Source: Neopestalotiopsis rosae
Lineage: Eukaryota; Ascomycota; Sordariomycetes; Amphisphaeriales; Sporocadaceae
Direction of reading: 5' to 3'
NCBI GenBank assembly: GCA_023078685.1
Contig: JALGAS010000002.1
Coordinates: 5,208,001-5,272,000, forward strand
DNA: 64,000 bases
The translations under genes were made by a program, and so were the position numbers. This document shows positions 1-12,190 of this stretch, piece after piece; the stretch's first letter is position 1, and every line of letters starts with the position of its first letter. The notes under the pieces were generated by a model that saw only the letters and a program-made list of their open reading frames with translations, was not told the DNA's origin and did no database searches.

Positions 1-3000
1 ACCTTGTACGACGCTGGATCGAACATGTAAAGTACCTACTTGAATGGCTGGGCCTCACATGGTGCATAGCTGTAGCTACATGACCCCCAAATTACGAGTG
101 GCATGCCAACATGCCTCTTTCCCACCCTCCTACCAGTTAACCCTAGTCGGTCGTATTGTGGGAGAGCCAGTCAAGCAGTCGCCTGTCAATTTGGGGGTGA
201 TCTAACGCGACAATCCTGCAGGGACCCCTAAGGTACTATGTGTAGAAGCAGATTCAGCATCCAGCATCACCATACCATCGCCTCCGAGGCCAAAAGCCCT
301 GGCCGACCTGCCTGAACAACTGACTGCTGAGTGGGTGGCCACCAGCCAGCATCTTCTTCAACACACCACACACCCATAACACCCTACACCGACTCGACGG
401 AACCCGCCAGGAACAATCTCACCCTGGGCGCAGCGACTCGAGCCCAAGTGGCCCCCCGGCCCTGGCCGCGTTAGCGTACATAGTAGGTCGTAGAAGGGCT
501 CCAATGCCTCTTGGACTTTTGCTTAAAATGGAGTCAGGGATCATTAAGCCAGGGGGGCTAGGACAGATGAGAGGGACGACAGTGGTTGAATGGAGGAAAG
601 AAGGAAACAAAGGGCAATCCACTTGTTCTTTTTTCCTTCTGGTCTGCTACTTTTTCTGGACCTGTTTCCTGGAGGACCCCGGTAGTGCAGCTCCATTGAG
701 ATACAGTAGCTCAAACGCCACGATACCCCCAGTGCGGCTAATTAAAGCCCGCGCATGGCCCATGGATCTGGGTTCCAAGAGTGTGAGTTGGTACGGAAGG
801 AAGAGTAGTACTGCTGTACTGTTATTATCATGATGAGCCAGCCACGAGCGCAGGTGCAACAGGATCAAGCAGGACCTAGTAGGATGAATGAACGAGTAAA
901 CAATCGAGAGCATATAATTCTGGTATCGAGGCATTGCTACACCTCAAAGACAATCACGTATATACGAAGCCACTCGGTTGTGAATGATCAGTTTGAGATA
1001 CCTTACACTACATCGTGCTATTCACACACACCTCCAGTCGCAGTCAGCTCAAGTACCGGCCGGCAGCATCATGCATGCATGGCAACGGAGGAAACAACGT
1101 AATCCTAATTGCTGCGTCTCGTTCACATGAGAACAACCAGGTTGACGACACTCCTACACGAAAGAATTATCGCCCTCGAGCAAAATAAATACTACTAGCC
1201 CTATTTATACCATTGGCACTATGAATCCAAATTCTGATGATTTGCTCAAGTCTCTCTCTTCCCATCAGTCCAGTGTTTACTTTCACCTACGTCCGGGCCG
1301 ACCAGCAGCCAGTAAATAGTGTACTTCTGCAAACCGCCAAGAAAATGTGGTGGCTAATGGTATCCCCTCCAACATGACTAGAGGTAAGACTAACACAGGG
1401 TCTGATTGATCATTGATGCACATCAAAATCCAAAAAACTTCGCATACCTACTTACGGCAGGCCCGTCGCCTCTGAAAACCAGTGGCCATCCAGTCGTTTG
1501 GGGTTTCTAAAAGTGTCGTCGGCTTTAACAGGCTAGCCGATCGCGCAGCAGAAATCCTATCTCGTGTGCATAGCGAACCGTCTCAACTATATCACGTTTT
1601 TGTCCTACAGCTAATGTAGGGGAGGTCTAATTATGTGGTGTATGCGTTGCGTCTATTTCGTAGGAAGGTACATTTGGCTAGCTGCGTCCATACATAGCTA
1701 AAGTTGGCCGGGCATGTACACGGCCACGGCTGCATCGCCTCGAGTGCCCAAGAGAGAAAGAAGAAACAAGAGAGAAATCTCTTTCGAACACACTCGTCGA
1801 ACCCTCGCATCGCCGCTCATCTAACCTGGGGCACACCCTCTCTTCAAGTGCGTCGAATAGCCACATGGACTGAGTTAGTTACCAGCGCAGTCTAATGCAT
1901 CAGGTAGGAGGTGAGGTAGGTACCCAACTCAAGGCAAAGCCGGTATCAGCGCTCCATATCTCACCCTCGCGGCCGCCCTGCAACACATGGCGTCCGTCAT
2001 CCCTCTCAGTGCTCCCCTTCGCCCTACCTGACCTACCTAGCCATGTACCTACATGACTGGGAGCTGACCAAAAGCGGAGGGATGAGGCATGCCTGGCACG
2101 CTGATACACGCCGGAGATCAGACCAGCTGGCTAGCGCACCTGTCCAGGACTTTGCGTAGTGCAGAGTGGTACTGCTAGCCTACACCTCAACACAATACAC
2201 ACACATGTCCACCAGCACACCCACTCACCTGCGTGTAAGAAGAGGAGCGGCCGAAAAAAGGCCCCCCTTCTAGTCCACTCGCGAGGCAAGTAGCAGCAGT
2301 AGTCGAGTCTCTATGGTGGACTTGGGACTTCAAGTTTCCTCTCAGGCACTGGCTGCTGCTGCCCAGCAGCCGGCCGGTGCGCTCAGTGTTCCAAGTGCCG
2401 CAAGACATGCTGGCTGCTTCCCAGTGCTTGCTTCAATGTTGCCTCTGAGTTTTAGACCACACCGAGGGATGGACGGATGTACCTACCTAGGTTTACCTGC
2501 TACTGTACCTACCAATGTGTATGCATATACATTATTACTCTGGTATTACATGGCGGCGACTGACAGACCATGAACCCTGGCACCTGGACCGCTGCTGGCT
2601 GGTACGGGCGGACCACCAGACATTGGCACCAGAGACAGCAGCAACCATGAGAGTGACTGGAGTCTGGTGAGGAAAAGAAAGAAAGAAGGGAATGTATCCA
2701 TGTACCTCCGATCTTATTACCACCTTTCTTTCTTTCTTTACCTTTTACAGGGCACTAATGAACTAACTCTGTCTCCATTTGGGACTCCGTCCGCGCAGCC
2801 TGGGGCTCCCGAAGAAGCGCAATGGCTATGGGGGTACCTACCCAAGCTACCTAGTGGAAGTTGCTTTGGTCTGCGCTGCGCTGCGGGCCAGGGAAAAGCA
2901 CGGGTGCCGTTGTTTGGTGTGGGCGTGCGTTAATGGCGTCCGCCGCGGCGCATTGAAGTCTCAATGCTTCGAGATTTCATTTCCCACGCAAGCTCATCAG

Positions 3001-4197
3001 ACCATGTAGCTCACATCCACACTGGCTGCACACCCCTTAAACCGCTGCCCCCGTGGTTTGCGTGGGTATCTTGCTAAATTGGCCATGGCGGTTTTGATTA
3101 CTGCTTTTAGTTTTAGGGATGCCCTCCCCGTAGGATTGCCTCTGGATCTTTTCCTTTTTCTACCTCTTCTTTCTCTTTTTTATTTTTCCCTTTTCCCTCT
3201 GCTTCCCATTTTGCCTGTTTTGTACGAACGTACATACATATACATTACTTATACTCTCTCGCATATCAACAACACCAAAGAAGAAGAACAACAACCCCAG
3301 TTCTTTCCTCTCTCACAACCCATTGACGAATATCGCCGTCGTCGTCGTCTACAGCAACAACAAAAGGGCATATCTTATACACCAATAATCAAGAAAAAGG
3401 AAATTCCGCTGTCTTCGTCCGTTGCTACCTGCTGCTCCGGTCAGGGTCAATTCTGCGGTCGGCGGTTTCCTTTGTTCGCTTGCGTACACACTCCTTTGGG
3501 CCCAGACAGCTCCCTTGTCTGAACGCTCCTTCAAGCATATCTGCAAACATCTAGTCTTGCTGCTACACACCGGGAACTGCCAGTTGCCCAGTTGCCTGCC
3601 TGCCACTGAGCCTCGCTTGCTTGACTTGGCCAGACTAGACCTAAAACTAAATCTGACTGACGACCGTGTTCGACTTTGTACACGTCCAATTGTATGTGAA
3701 GCTCCCCCTTCCGAAGCCCCAGACAGTCAATCAATCAATGTGCTTGCCCAAAGAAGTACAAACCCGCCTTGACCCTCGATACATACCGCTCTTCGAATCA
3801 CAACGAAGCTGCCTGTGCATCCTCAGAGCTGCAAGCATCCGAACAGACCATTCACGAGACCTTGCTTGTAATCAGTCTTTCCTTTACATGCTGAAAGAGA
3901 GCTGGGCCCTCGTTTGCAATTTTCCCATTCATATAGAAAGATCAACCCCCCGTGCTGACCCACCTTCGGCAGTAGAGAGCCACACTCTTTTTTTGATTGT
4001 GAAATACGGCATCTTTCCACTTCTCCCAGACCGCCAAAATCTAGGAGTTTTCACCATTGGAAGGTATTGGAAACAAATACGCCAATCATTCCACCCTTAC
4101 AGCTCGTTACGAGAGCTCATTCTCTCTTTTGCTGAGTGCTTGGGGAAGTAATTACGTTTACCGGATCAACCAGGGAAGAAACGAAAAAGTAGCAACG
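1..4197. other. gene-poor 5' flank of the window
   Basis: No convincing gene was seen. Open frames here are short, lack family-like motifs and overlap one another on both strands. The DNA carries several clusters of the words TACCTA/TAGGTA (around 1900-2060 and 2480-2520), which recur in other spacers of this window. The last kilobase (about 3100-4197) is pyrimidine-rich and then flat in composition, and probably contains the promoter and 5' untranslated leader of the Sok1-like gene. A gene with many very short exons could be missed. Confidence 0.5.
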
Positions 4198-6165
4198 ATG
4201 GCCGACCAAGGAACAGGAGGTATTGGAGCCAGGAGGGACAGGAGATGCTCAGAGGCGAACCCAAATGCACACGAGGAGTCGACAATTCAGCAGCCAGCCA
4301 GCCAAGTTGTCGTAGAGGCACCAACACTCGACACGGAAGAGCAGTCTCAGCCCCGATTATCTCAAGCAGCTGCCCTGACACGGCAAGACTCTACAAGCTC
4401 GAATGCTTCAGACATCATCAGTTACTCGAGGACATCAAGCAGTCACAAGGACAACACCAGGAGGCAGCGGGTTTCTCGACACAACACATCAGAAACGCGA
4501 TCTCATGCTCATTCCTCAAGGCCGCTCGAACCACCAGTTACCAAGGCCACCCTGAGCGAGTTGGATGTGCAAAAGATTGTCCACAACCCCAAACTCCGAC
4601 ACGATATCAACTTTGACCCCGAGTTACATTTCCGGCCCAATCTGGACGGAGAAAAGGGCAAGAGAAAGCAGGACAAGGCCAATCAGTTCTGGAATACTCT
4701 TCGACTTCAGCTGGAGCAGTTCGTGGCGAATCCGATCCAATTCCAAGAGCAATATGCCAAGCGAGAGTGGTGCTTACCGCTCTTGCTGAGGTCGGTGAAG
4801 GAAATCATCCAGACATTGGTGCCAACTCGAGACCGTGCCTACCTTGATGAGGGGCTCAATGTGGATCTGCTCATGCAGCAGTTTAACAGGGGTGTTGCCG
4901 ACTTGGAGAAATTGGCTTCGTGGTTGTCTGGAGTCCTCAAGTCCCATTGCGCTCCTATGCGGGACGAGTGGGTCGATGAGATGTACAGCCAACTCACCAG
5001 CGGAAACCGCACCAACAATATGGAGGAGCTCGTCCAGGGCATGCGCAGTCTGCTTAGTGTCCTTGAAGCCATGAAGCTCGACGTCGCCAACCACCAGATC
5101 AGATGTCTCCGGCCAATCCTAATTGAGGACACTGTTCACTTTGAGCAAAAGTTCTTCAAGAAGAAGATCCAAGCTGGCAAGCTCGAGCCATTCTCTGCCC
5201 AGCAATGGTACCACGAGGCCGCCCGCGACTGCTCTCCATCGCATGACTCTCGTGCTGCCTTTGGAGAGATGGCCGTCTTCTTCGAGGGTCTCTCCAAACT
5301 AGTTATGCACTCCCAGTCCGAGACGGTCCCAAACACCTTCCTCTTTGACGAGGAGCGCATCATCAAGTTGCGTTCTGATATGCTCGACGCCATCAACCTG
5401 GAAATTTGCATGCGACTGTTTGAGGAGCTCGAGAAGAAGTACCGACAATCGGCCGTCCCCACGCCTTTCCTGTCGACACCCTTTTCGGACGCTCTCGGTT
5501 TCCTCAGCGCCGGATCAGACGACGAGTCTGAATTCAACTTCAATGCCTCTTCGCGGCCTTCAAGTCTCGTCTTCTCCGTGGCTGGATCAGCTAGCTCTTC
5601 TCCACGGTCATCGATGATCCTACCGAGCTCCATTCCCACATCTAGCCCGGTTGACTTCAGGACAAAGTCAAAGAACCTCTACAACTCGCTCACTGCCTTG
5701 CTCAGCACATCTCCTGCAACGACGCGCTCAAGCATGAAGTGGAAAGCTATGAAGGACTCATTGGCTCTGCAGATCTTCCGATACACGGATGCTCCTCAGG
5801 ACGTTCTGATGCAATTTGAAGATGAGCTCGAGCTTCATCTCAGCGAGCCCGACTCCATCCTCTTCCAAGAGGTTGAGCAACACTTCCACGCTCGCCTAGT
5901 GACCGAGTTGCAGAAGCGTGTCAAGGAGTTCAAGTGTCACACCGGAGTCAACCTCTTTTCAGCAGCCACGGGCGGTCGCGTCCAAGGCCCCACCCGCGCT
6001 GCAGAGCGTGACAGTAGCGACAGCTCCCGCGATGCACGCGAGGAGGCTGGCATTGAGGACATGGCCACACGATTGACACACCTCGGTCTGCTGCACTGGA
6101 GAGTGTGGTCACCAATCGTGTATCATGCAGAGGACGCAGATGTGGAGATGGACACCAGTGCTTGA
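4198..6165 (+). CDS. Sok1/Tcp11-domain protein
   Basis: Uninterrupted frame of 655 residues from the ATG at 4198. The same frame is open further upstream, but 4198 is the first ATG with a good context (acgATGGCC) and is followed by a typical low-complexity N-terminus. The first ~120 residues are Ser/Gln/Arg-rich and probably disordered. From about residue 125 comes the block SELDVQKIVHNPKLRHDINF, followed by DPELHFRPNLDGEKGKRK, a signature of fungal Sok1-type Tcp11 proteins, and then a long helical Tcp11 region to about residue 620 with a Ser-rich insert near residues 445-510. In budding yeast SOK1 is a dosage suppressor of cAMP-dependent kinase loss, and the family is tied to cAMP/PKA-related growth control; the biochemical activity is unknown. 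No intron is needed. The family call is strong; the role in this organism is inference. Confidence 0.88.
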   Translation: MADQGTGGIGARRDRRCSEANPNAHEESTIQQPASQVVVEAPTLDTEEQSQPRLSQAAALTRQDSTSSNASDIISYSRTSSSHKDNTRRQRVSRHNTSETRSHAHSSRPLEPPVTKATLSELDVQKIVHNPKLRHDINFDPELHFRPNLDGEKGKRKQDKANQFWNTLRLQLEQFVANPIQFQEQYAKREWCLPLLLRSVKEIIQTLVPTRDRAYLDEGLNVDLLMQQFNRGVADLEKLASWLSGVLKSHCAPMRDEWVDEMYSQLTSGNRTNNMEELVQGMRSLLSVLEAMKLDVANHQIRCLRPILIEDTVHFEQKFFKKKIQAGKLEPFSAQQWYHEAARDCSPSHDSRAAFGEMAVFFEGLSKLVMHSQSETVPNTFLFDEERIIKLRSDMLDAINLEICMRLFEELEKKYRQSAVPTPFLSTPFSDALGFLSAGSDDESEFNFNASSRPSSLVFSVAGSASSSPRSSMILPSSIPTSSPVDFRTKSKNLYNSLTALLSTSPATTRSSMKWKAMKDSLALQIFRYTDAPQDVLMQFEDELELHLSEPDSILFQEVEQHFHARLVTELQKRVKEFKCHTGVNLFSAATGGRVQGPTRAAERDSSDSSRDAREEAGIEDMATRLTHLGLLHWRVWSPIVYHAEDADVEMDTSA

Positions 6166-7609
6166 AGAGAATCACCACTAATACTCTCGAATCGAGCCAA
6201 GCTCATTTAATACCACTCAACCCCCCAAATCAGCATCCAGACTTTGATTCATCATCATCCCGGCGATACTTGGTCAAGAAAAAGCTGGACACGTTAATCT
6301 ACGAGCGGTTCGATCGACGAGCAAAAACCATGGTTTCAATTTCATTCACAAGATAAAACGTCATCCAATACCCCAGTTGTAGGCATACGCCACGACTCTA
6401 ATCAAAGCATCCATTGGTTATCTCCTCTTTCTATTTTTGCACCCTTGCGGTACTCATTGGCATCACCTGGGGTTCAGGAGTATTTGGTTCAGACAAGGTT
6501 TTCTGTCTATTTGGTGGATGGGTGAGCACACACACACAAGCGCGGGAGAACAACCAGATTAGATTTGCCATTCGTATTTTACGACAGAGACAGATTCTTC
6601 CTTGTTTCTTTTTACACAAAGGCGTTGGGCGAAAATGATTTCAGCATTGGGAGAAGACAAAAATTTAGGAGCCCGCATTCCCCGGAGTCTCTCCCGAACG
6701 GCGCATTTCTAAGAGTGGGCTGACTGCTTCTTTTTTTCCCTGGGGCTGAAGTTAGATATCCCATAGATGAGAACATATTGCATTTCCACTTGTTCACACA
6801 TGCAGATTTTGAAAAAGCAATAGCCTTTGTATGCTGTGCCTTTCTTGCCTTACCTTGCCTTGCCTTGCCTTGCCATTCCATCTCCATCTCCATAATCTAT
6901 TACAAATGGATGATGACCTTAGTGGCGTCCATCTGCGTAGGTATACACTCGCATGCGTTACCGAAAGGGAGAACGGGCATAATGCTGCCTCGATTACGGC
7001 AAGATCTGACTTGTAGCCGCCTGCCTCGTTACCCCAAGCCTGGTCCAGAGAGGAGAGGATCCGGCCCCATGGCGGCTGAAGCCCGTATTGGATGTCTCGG
7101 CTGAGACGCTTAATATAAGAGAAAAGAGAGTTGTTTTCAACCTTGTACGAAAAAAAGAGTTGACAGCGAATACTGCAGACAGCCAAAGACAGCTCTTTTC
7201 TTGTATAATTTCGCCTCACCCAATTTGTTAAGGTTGCATCAAGATATGCGAACAGGCGGAGAAGAATGTTATATAAGTTTTTTTTTGGGAATGACCAATA
7301 CGAAATATAAAAAAAAAACACCCCGGACAATGTGTTAAGCTTTACTTTGCTGATTTGTGCAACGTGCAACGTGGAAATCATTTATTCTTTTTTCTTCCTT
7401 TTTTTTTTTTTTTTTTTTTTTTGCACTTCTCGTTTCCCCACTTGTGTTACGTGTGTCAATGTTGTTTTTCTCCTTGGATTGCACATGGCAAGAAGATACA
7501 TGATTTGGTTTTCCATCTCATATCGGCCGGGCGTCACCCAACTCTGCCAAACCGTGGGCAAATCGGGGTATATAATAAGATTGGTTGCGGAATGCAACAA
7601 AGTTACGTA

Positions 7610-7641
<32 letters not shown>

Positions 7642-9917
7642 AGACGATGAAATAAGAAGGACGGCTCGGTCCAAGCAAAAAAATGCAAGTAATATAAGGA
7701 CAACATTTGGTCAAGACCTGCATTTTGCATAGATTTTAGTTTTCGGTGGCCCTTTGCTCAATGTGTATATTTTTCTTCTTATTACACACGAGACACACGC
7801 TCATGCAAAGATGCAGGGGCTACCAATATGGGAAGAGGTCATTTAAAAGAGGGAGGGAGAACCAAAAAGGTTTGGGGGTACCCGGGGGCGTGGTGTAGAC
7901 GCATCATGCATATGCAGCTCGCGGGAAGGGAAAGGGAAGGCAAGGCAAGGCAAGGTAAGGGGGGTGGGAGGGTGTATCCCGTTGAAGGTGTGTGTGTGTG
8001 TGTCTGTTTGGGATGCGGGCGTCGGGGATTATGTAGGAGGGTACAGCTAAGGATTCTTTTTTGGGCTGATGGTGATGGTTATTATTAGAGACACGCATGT
8101 ACAGTAGGCACGCAATAAGGGAAAGCATACCCAATAGAGATCTGATACATCCTTCCATTACCCGGTCGGTGAATTCTTTTGCGAACAGATATAGACAATG
8201 CATATGCGCAAGCACAAGCGCACAGAAACTCGGGAAGGATGCAACACAAGAACGAGGACGCCGGGGTTTACAAAAGGTTTGGAGCACGTCTTTGGCCGGA
8301 AATCCCTCCCTCTTCTTTTCGTTACTTAATGCGTCCACTCCGTGCCTCGTCCGTGCGACTGCGGCTGCGTGCGGGCTCGGCGTACCGTCATGAGCATGCA
8401 AGTACAATTTGGTAAGATTTGACCACGGCGCAATATGTTCAATGCCTATCCTCGTTCACAAAAAATGAAATAACGATGGTGGAATTCAAACAAAGTTTCA
8501 TTTATCCACATACTTCACGATTTCTACCCAAGTTTTTGCAGAGATAGCCGTAAGCTCTCGTTCTCTAGCCTTTGGTCGGTATGCTGCATGATGTATGAAG
8601 AATTTGAGAGTTGAACATTCCAATCATAGACAAGCGTCGCAAGCTGGCTGAAGGTTACTATTCCTAAAGACAAGCAAATCATATATGGGAAACTAAAAAT
8701 ATATCTTTGAGAAGACCCCTCAAATTGAACGCTATCATGCCAAATACAAGATCGCAAGCCATTTGAGTACTTGCAAGGAGTCCGCAAGGGACGATGGGAA
8801 GGGGGCCAAAGACCTCGTCAATCTATATATCGGGCATGGGCAAGCTATCACATGCTCATTTGCTTGGATGCTTGCATATAATGGACTACGACAAAGGCTG
8901 GTTGATCTCGATTCAATTCCCATGTGAGCACCACTTTTGATGCTCAAGATGGAGGCTGGACCACGCAGGGGGAGCAGAACAAGGGGGGAAATGAAGAGAA
9001 GTGAAGAATATTTCGTTATATTAGTAGATTCCCATGAGCTGCGTGTGAAGGAAGTTGCTAGATATGTCTTGAGATCAAGCTGGTACCCAAGGGCAAAAGT
9101 TCGCAGCAATATCAACGTGCTTTGAATGATATAATGTCTTAACAGCAACAATTGCTTAGGCTGTTTGGCATGAACGTGATGAGCTGCATTGGAGCCTGTG
9201 AGTAATCCCAAAATGTGATCACTTCTGATTCTACTTGAAATAATAGTCGAGTCAATAGTTCTGCTCAATCTGATAGAACAGCTGATCATTGGCTGCTCAA
9301 TGATGATATTTATATAGATGAACTTTCTGCTATTGACCCCGTAGTACATCCTGATGACAGCAATCATTTGTATTGATAAAGTTTGTGGTCATGAAGAGTC
9401 ACGGGTGACAAGCTGACCTTTGAATGACTGTGTCCAATGTTGGGCATGTCCATCTATTGACTGAATTTCTTATGTCGCGCACGCCATGTGTCTTTTCGTA
9501 GAGATGTGTTCTGAGGAACGAATCCATGATGTTTTGTGTGCTAAGTATCACGAATCTGAGCTTTCTGAGAATATCCTCACAGATATATCTCGCTGTCGTT
9601 GACATGCAATAGCTGTACACTTGACAGGTTCACTGGAATCTTAATCTACCGTACTCGAAATAGTTGCCAAGTGAGAGCCACGATGGGGACTTACCCCTGG
9701 AGTCATATTACTGCCCTATTGGCGCTCTGTCATGTTATACTCCCACTATAAATTACTGCACCCCACATGTAAACTAGTGGCGGGGTCTAGCGCGTCAACT
9801 GTATCTGGACATGTGCAGATCCAAAAGTTGAGCTGCCGAAATTTTTTTGACCTTACCTTGGCCGCCGCCGACTTACACGCTGCCGCCAAAACTGCTCCTG
9901 TCGCGGCCACAACCACG
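6166..9917. other. gene-poor spacer with homopolymer tracts
   Basis: This 3.75-kb stretch lies between the Sok1-like gene and TRM6, and no supported gene was seen. It holds a T24 run (7399-7422), a G31 run (7610-7640), a GT microsatellite near 7990-8003, and pentanucleotide GCCTT repeats in opposite orientation near 6845-6875 and 7937-7957. The 8.45-9.4 kb part is more AT-rich. Its longest minus-strand frame (8735-9367) is rich in Ile/Ser/Leu and shows no motif, so it was not called. The first ~200 bases are probably the 3' untranslated region of the upstream gene, and the final few hundred the TRM6 promoter. Confidence 0.5.
7610..7640 (+). repeat. G31 homopolymer
   Basis: An uninterrupted run of 31 G residues in non-coding DNA, flanked by unique sequence. 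A T24 run lies about 190 bp upstream. Runs this long can form G-quadruplexes and are unstable in length, so the exact count may be a sequencing or assembly estimate. Confidence 0.95.
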
Positions 9918-11951
9918 ATGCACTCTCTTGTCCAGCCCGACGCCTGGGTCGCCCTGAAGCTCCCGAATGGACTTCTCAGGGTGCTGCAGGTGACCCCGAA
10001 TACGTGAGTTTACCTATTTTATTGTGTCTCCCATTGCAATGGCTGTTTGTTTGTGCGTGTTGCAGCAGCTAACCCGCTGGGCACCTACAGAACCATCTCT
10101 CTGGGCAAATACGGATCATTCCCCAGCAACCTGATCATTCAGCGACCATACCATCTGACGTACGAGCTCCAAGCAAAGCTCGAGGAAGAGAGCTTCCACC
10201 GTCTGCGCATTGTACCCGCTGCGGAGCTCTACGCCGACATTCTCGCGTCTCGCGACTCGTCCAACTCGCCCGACTCGCCCACATCGGAACCGGAGGATGA
10301 TGACGAGGATGGCGGAGACGCTGCTGTGCCCTCCTCGGGCGCCGAGTATACCCTAGTAGACACCTCGTCTGGTGCCGTGGTTGCCAAGTCGGACGAGACC
10401 GCCGTGCTTAACGACGCCGCGGCCGCGTCTGCCATTCAGAGCTTGAGCATGGAGGAGATTGAGGCGCTGAAGAAGGATGGTTCCGGCGCCGGACAGGAAA
10501 TCATTGCAAAGCTCATGCTGTCGCATACCGCCATCGACCAAAAAACAGAGTACTCCTTGGCCAAGTACAAGCTGCTCAAGACCAAGAAATACATCCGCCG
10601 CTTCACTGTGCTGCCAATGGACGTGCCTCTACTGGATCATTGGCTACTGGAGGAAAGAGATTCGACAAAGATTCTCGAGCTGCGCGAGGAAATGATTGGT
10701 CTACTCGGATGCTGGGCTAATGTACATTGGGGAGGCGAGGACGACCGCAAGGACGACGAGGCCGAGCTTGTCAACGACAACGAACCCAAGGACATTGATA
10801 ACACACAGGGTCGCTATCTGGTGGTTGATGACACTGGAGGTCTCCTGGTGGCGGCCATGGCAGAGAGATTGGGCATTTTATATCCGTCCGAGAAGAGAGG
10901 ATCGCTGGAGGAGTATCTCGAGGCCCAAAAGACACCACAACAACGGAGGGAAGAACGAATTCGCACAAAGACCGCCGCTGAGAATGACGGTGTCGCAGAT
11001 GCTGTCAAGCAAGAAGAGGACGAAGGTATCTCGGAAGCACAACAAGAAGAACCCGAGGTCAAGACTGAGGAGATGGAGGAGGCTCAACCTCAACCCGAGT
11101 CGGAAGCTGTCGAAGACCGCACAGAGATCAGCAGTGTACCTAAGAAGTACCCATCTGGATCTGGAAAGCGTGGAGATGATGCAGTACCATATGCCAAGTC
11201 AAACACCTTGACGCTGGTCCATGCCAACTCGCAACCCAACCTCAGCTTGCTCAAGTACTACGACTTTGACATTACGAGCCCGACTCAGTCTCTCGATCAC
11301 CCGCTCGCCAGGAATCTTATGGCGCTCTCATGGCTGCAGTTACTGGAGCCCACCGCCGACACCACGTACATGGCGGAGCCGCCGGTGGTCACCCCGGATG
11401 AGCTCAAGACGTGGAAGACAAATCGCAGAGCCAACTATCACCGAAAGCGACGCAGGTGGGCTCGTGTCCACCATGTCGTCGATACGGCGCGGGCGGGCAA
11501 CTTTTCTGGGCTCGTCGTTGCCAGCACGATGGATCCGATATCCATCATGAAGCATGCTGTCCCTCTCCTCGCTGGTGGCGCACCAATTGCCATTTACTCG
11601 CCCACTATCGAGCCACTAACCAGACTCGCTGATTGCTATAGCATAGCAAGGCGCGGTGCTTGGATATCAGATCCTCCCGAGGGAGTGGTCGGGAAGACGC
11701 CCGAGGAACTGGAGCACTGGCAAGGCACAGAGGAATACCCGTTGAACCCTACATTGGTTCTGGGAGCTGCTCTCCAGACAAGCAGAGTACGCAAGTGGCA
11801 GGTTCTGCCGGGCCGTACGCACCCGCTCATGACGAGCCGCGGAGGTGCTGAGGGATACGTCTTCACAGCTTGGAGAGTTAAGCCGGCCGAGGGCAAAATT
11901 GAGGCACGAGGCAAGGGCGTCCGGAACAAGAAGCGCAAGGTTGGCGAATAA
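9918..11951 (+). CDS. TRM6: tRNA (adenine-58-N1)-methyltransferase non-catalytic subunit Trm6
   Basis: Two exons, 9918-10003 and 10091-11951, encoding 648 residues. The 87-bp phase-2 intron starts GTGAGT, has the branch word GCTAAC about 17 nt before the acceptor CTACAG, and restores the reading LQVTPNTTISLGKYGSFPSN, which is characteristic of Trm6/Gcd10. Trm6 pairs with catalytic Trm61 to make m1A58 in the T-loop of tRNAs, including initiator tRNA, in the nucleus. Later family-like blocks include YSLAKYKLLKTKKYIRRFTV (residues ~165-185) and, near the C-terminus, the Rossmann-like region around FSGLVVASTMDPISIMKHAV. Acidic Glu/Asp-rich inserts lie near residues 80-100 and 310-360. The extreme C-terminus RNKKRKVGE is a likely nuclear localisation signal. 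The start ATG context (cacgATGCAC) and the conserved start MHSLVQPDAWVALKLPNG support the chosen start. Confidence 0.93.
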
Positions 11952-12190
11952 ATGCCCCCACCAGGCGTCTGGACAATATGAAAATAGAATCATGGCGTTT
12001 CGCATAAGAGAAACCTATACTCGACATCAGAGCTAGCTGCATCACTTCATTGATACCCCCTGGGAATATGATTGATTCCTCCATGTCACACTGGCTTTAC
12101 AATTCCTTATGTATATGATTTGCCGTGCGTCTGAAATTGGCGCTGTGCATCATCTTGGCTCTTTTACTTCGTCTTGAGTTCTAATTTCCC

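Noticed and set aside
3666..4151. Open frame of 161 codons upstream of the Sok1-like gene
   Set aside because: Composition is random-like, with no motif. It overlaps the presumed promoter and 5' leader and runs into the next gene in another frame.
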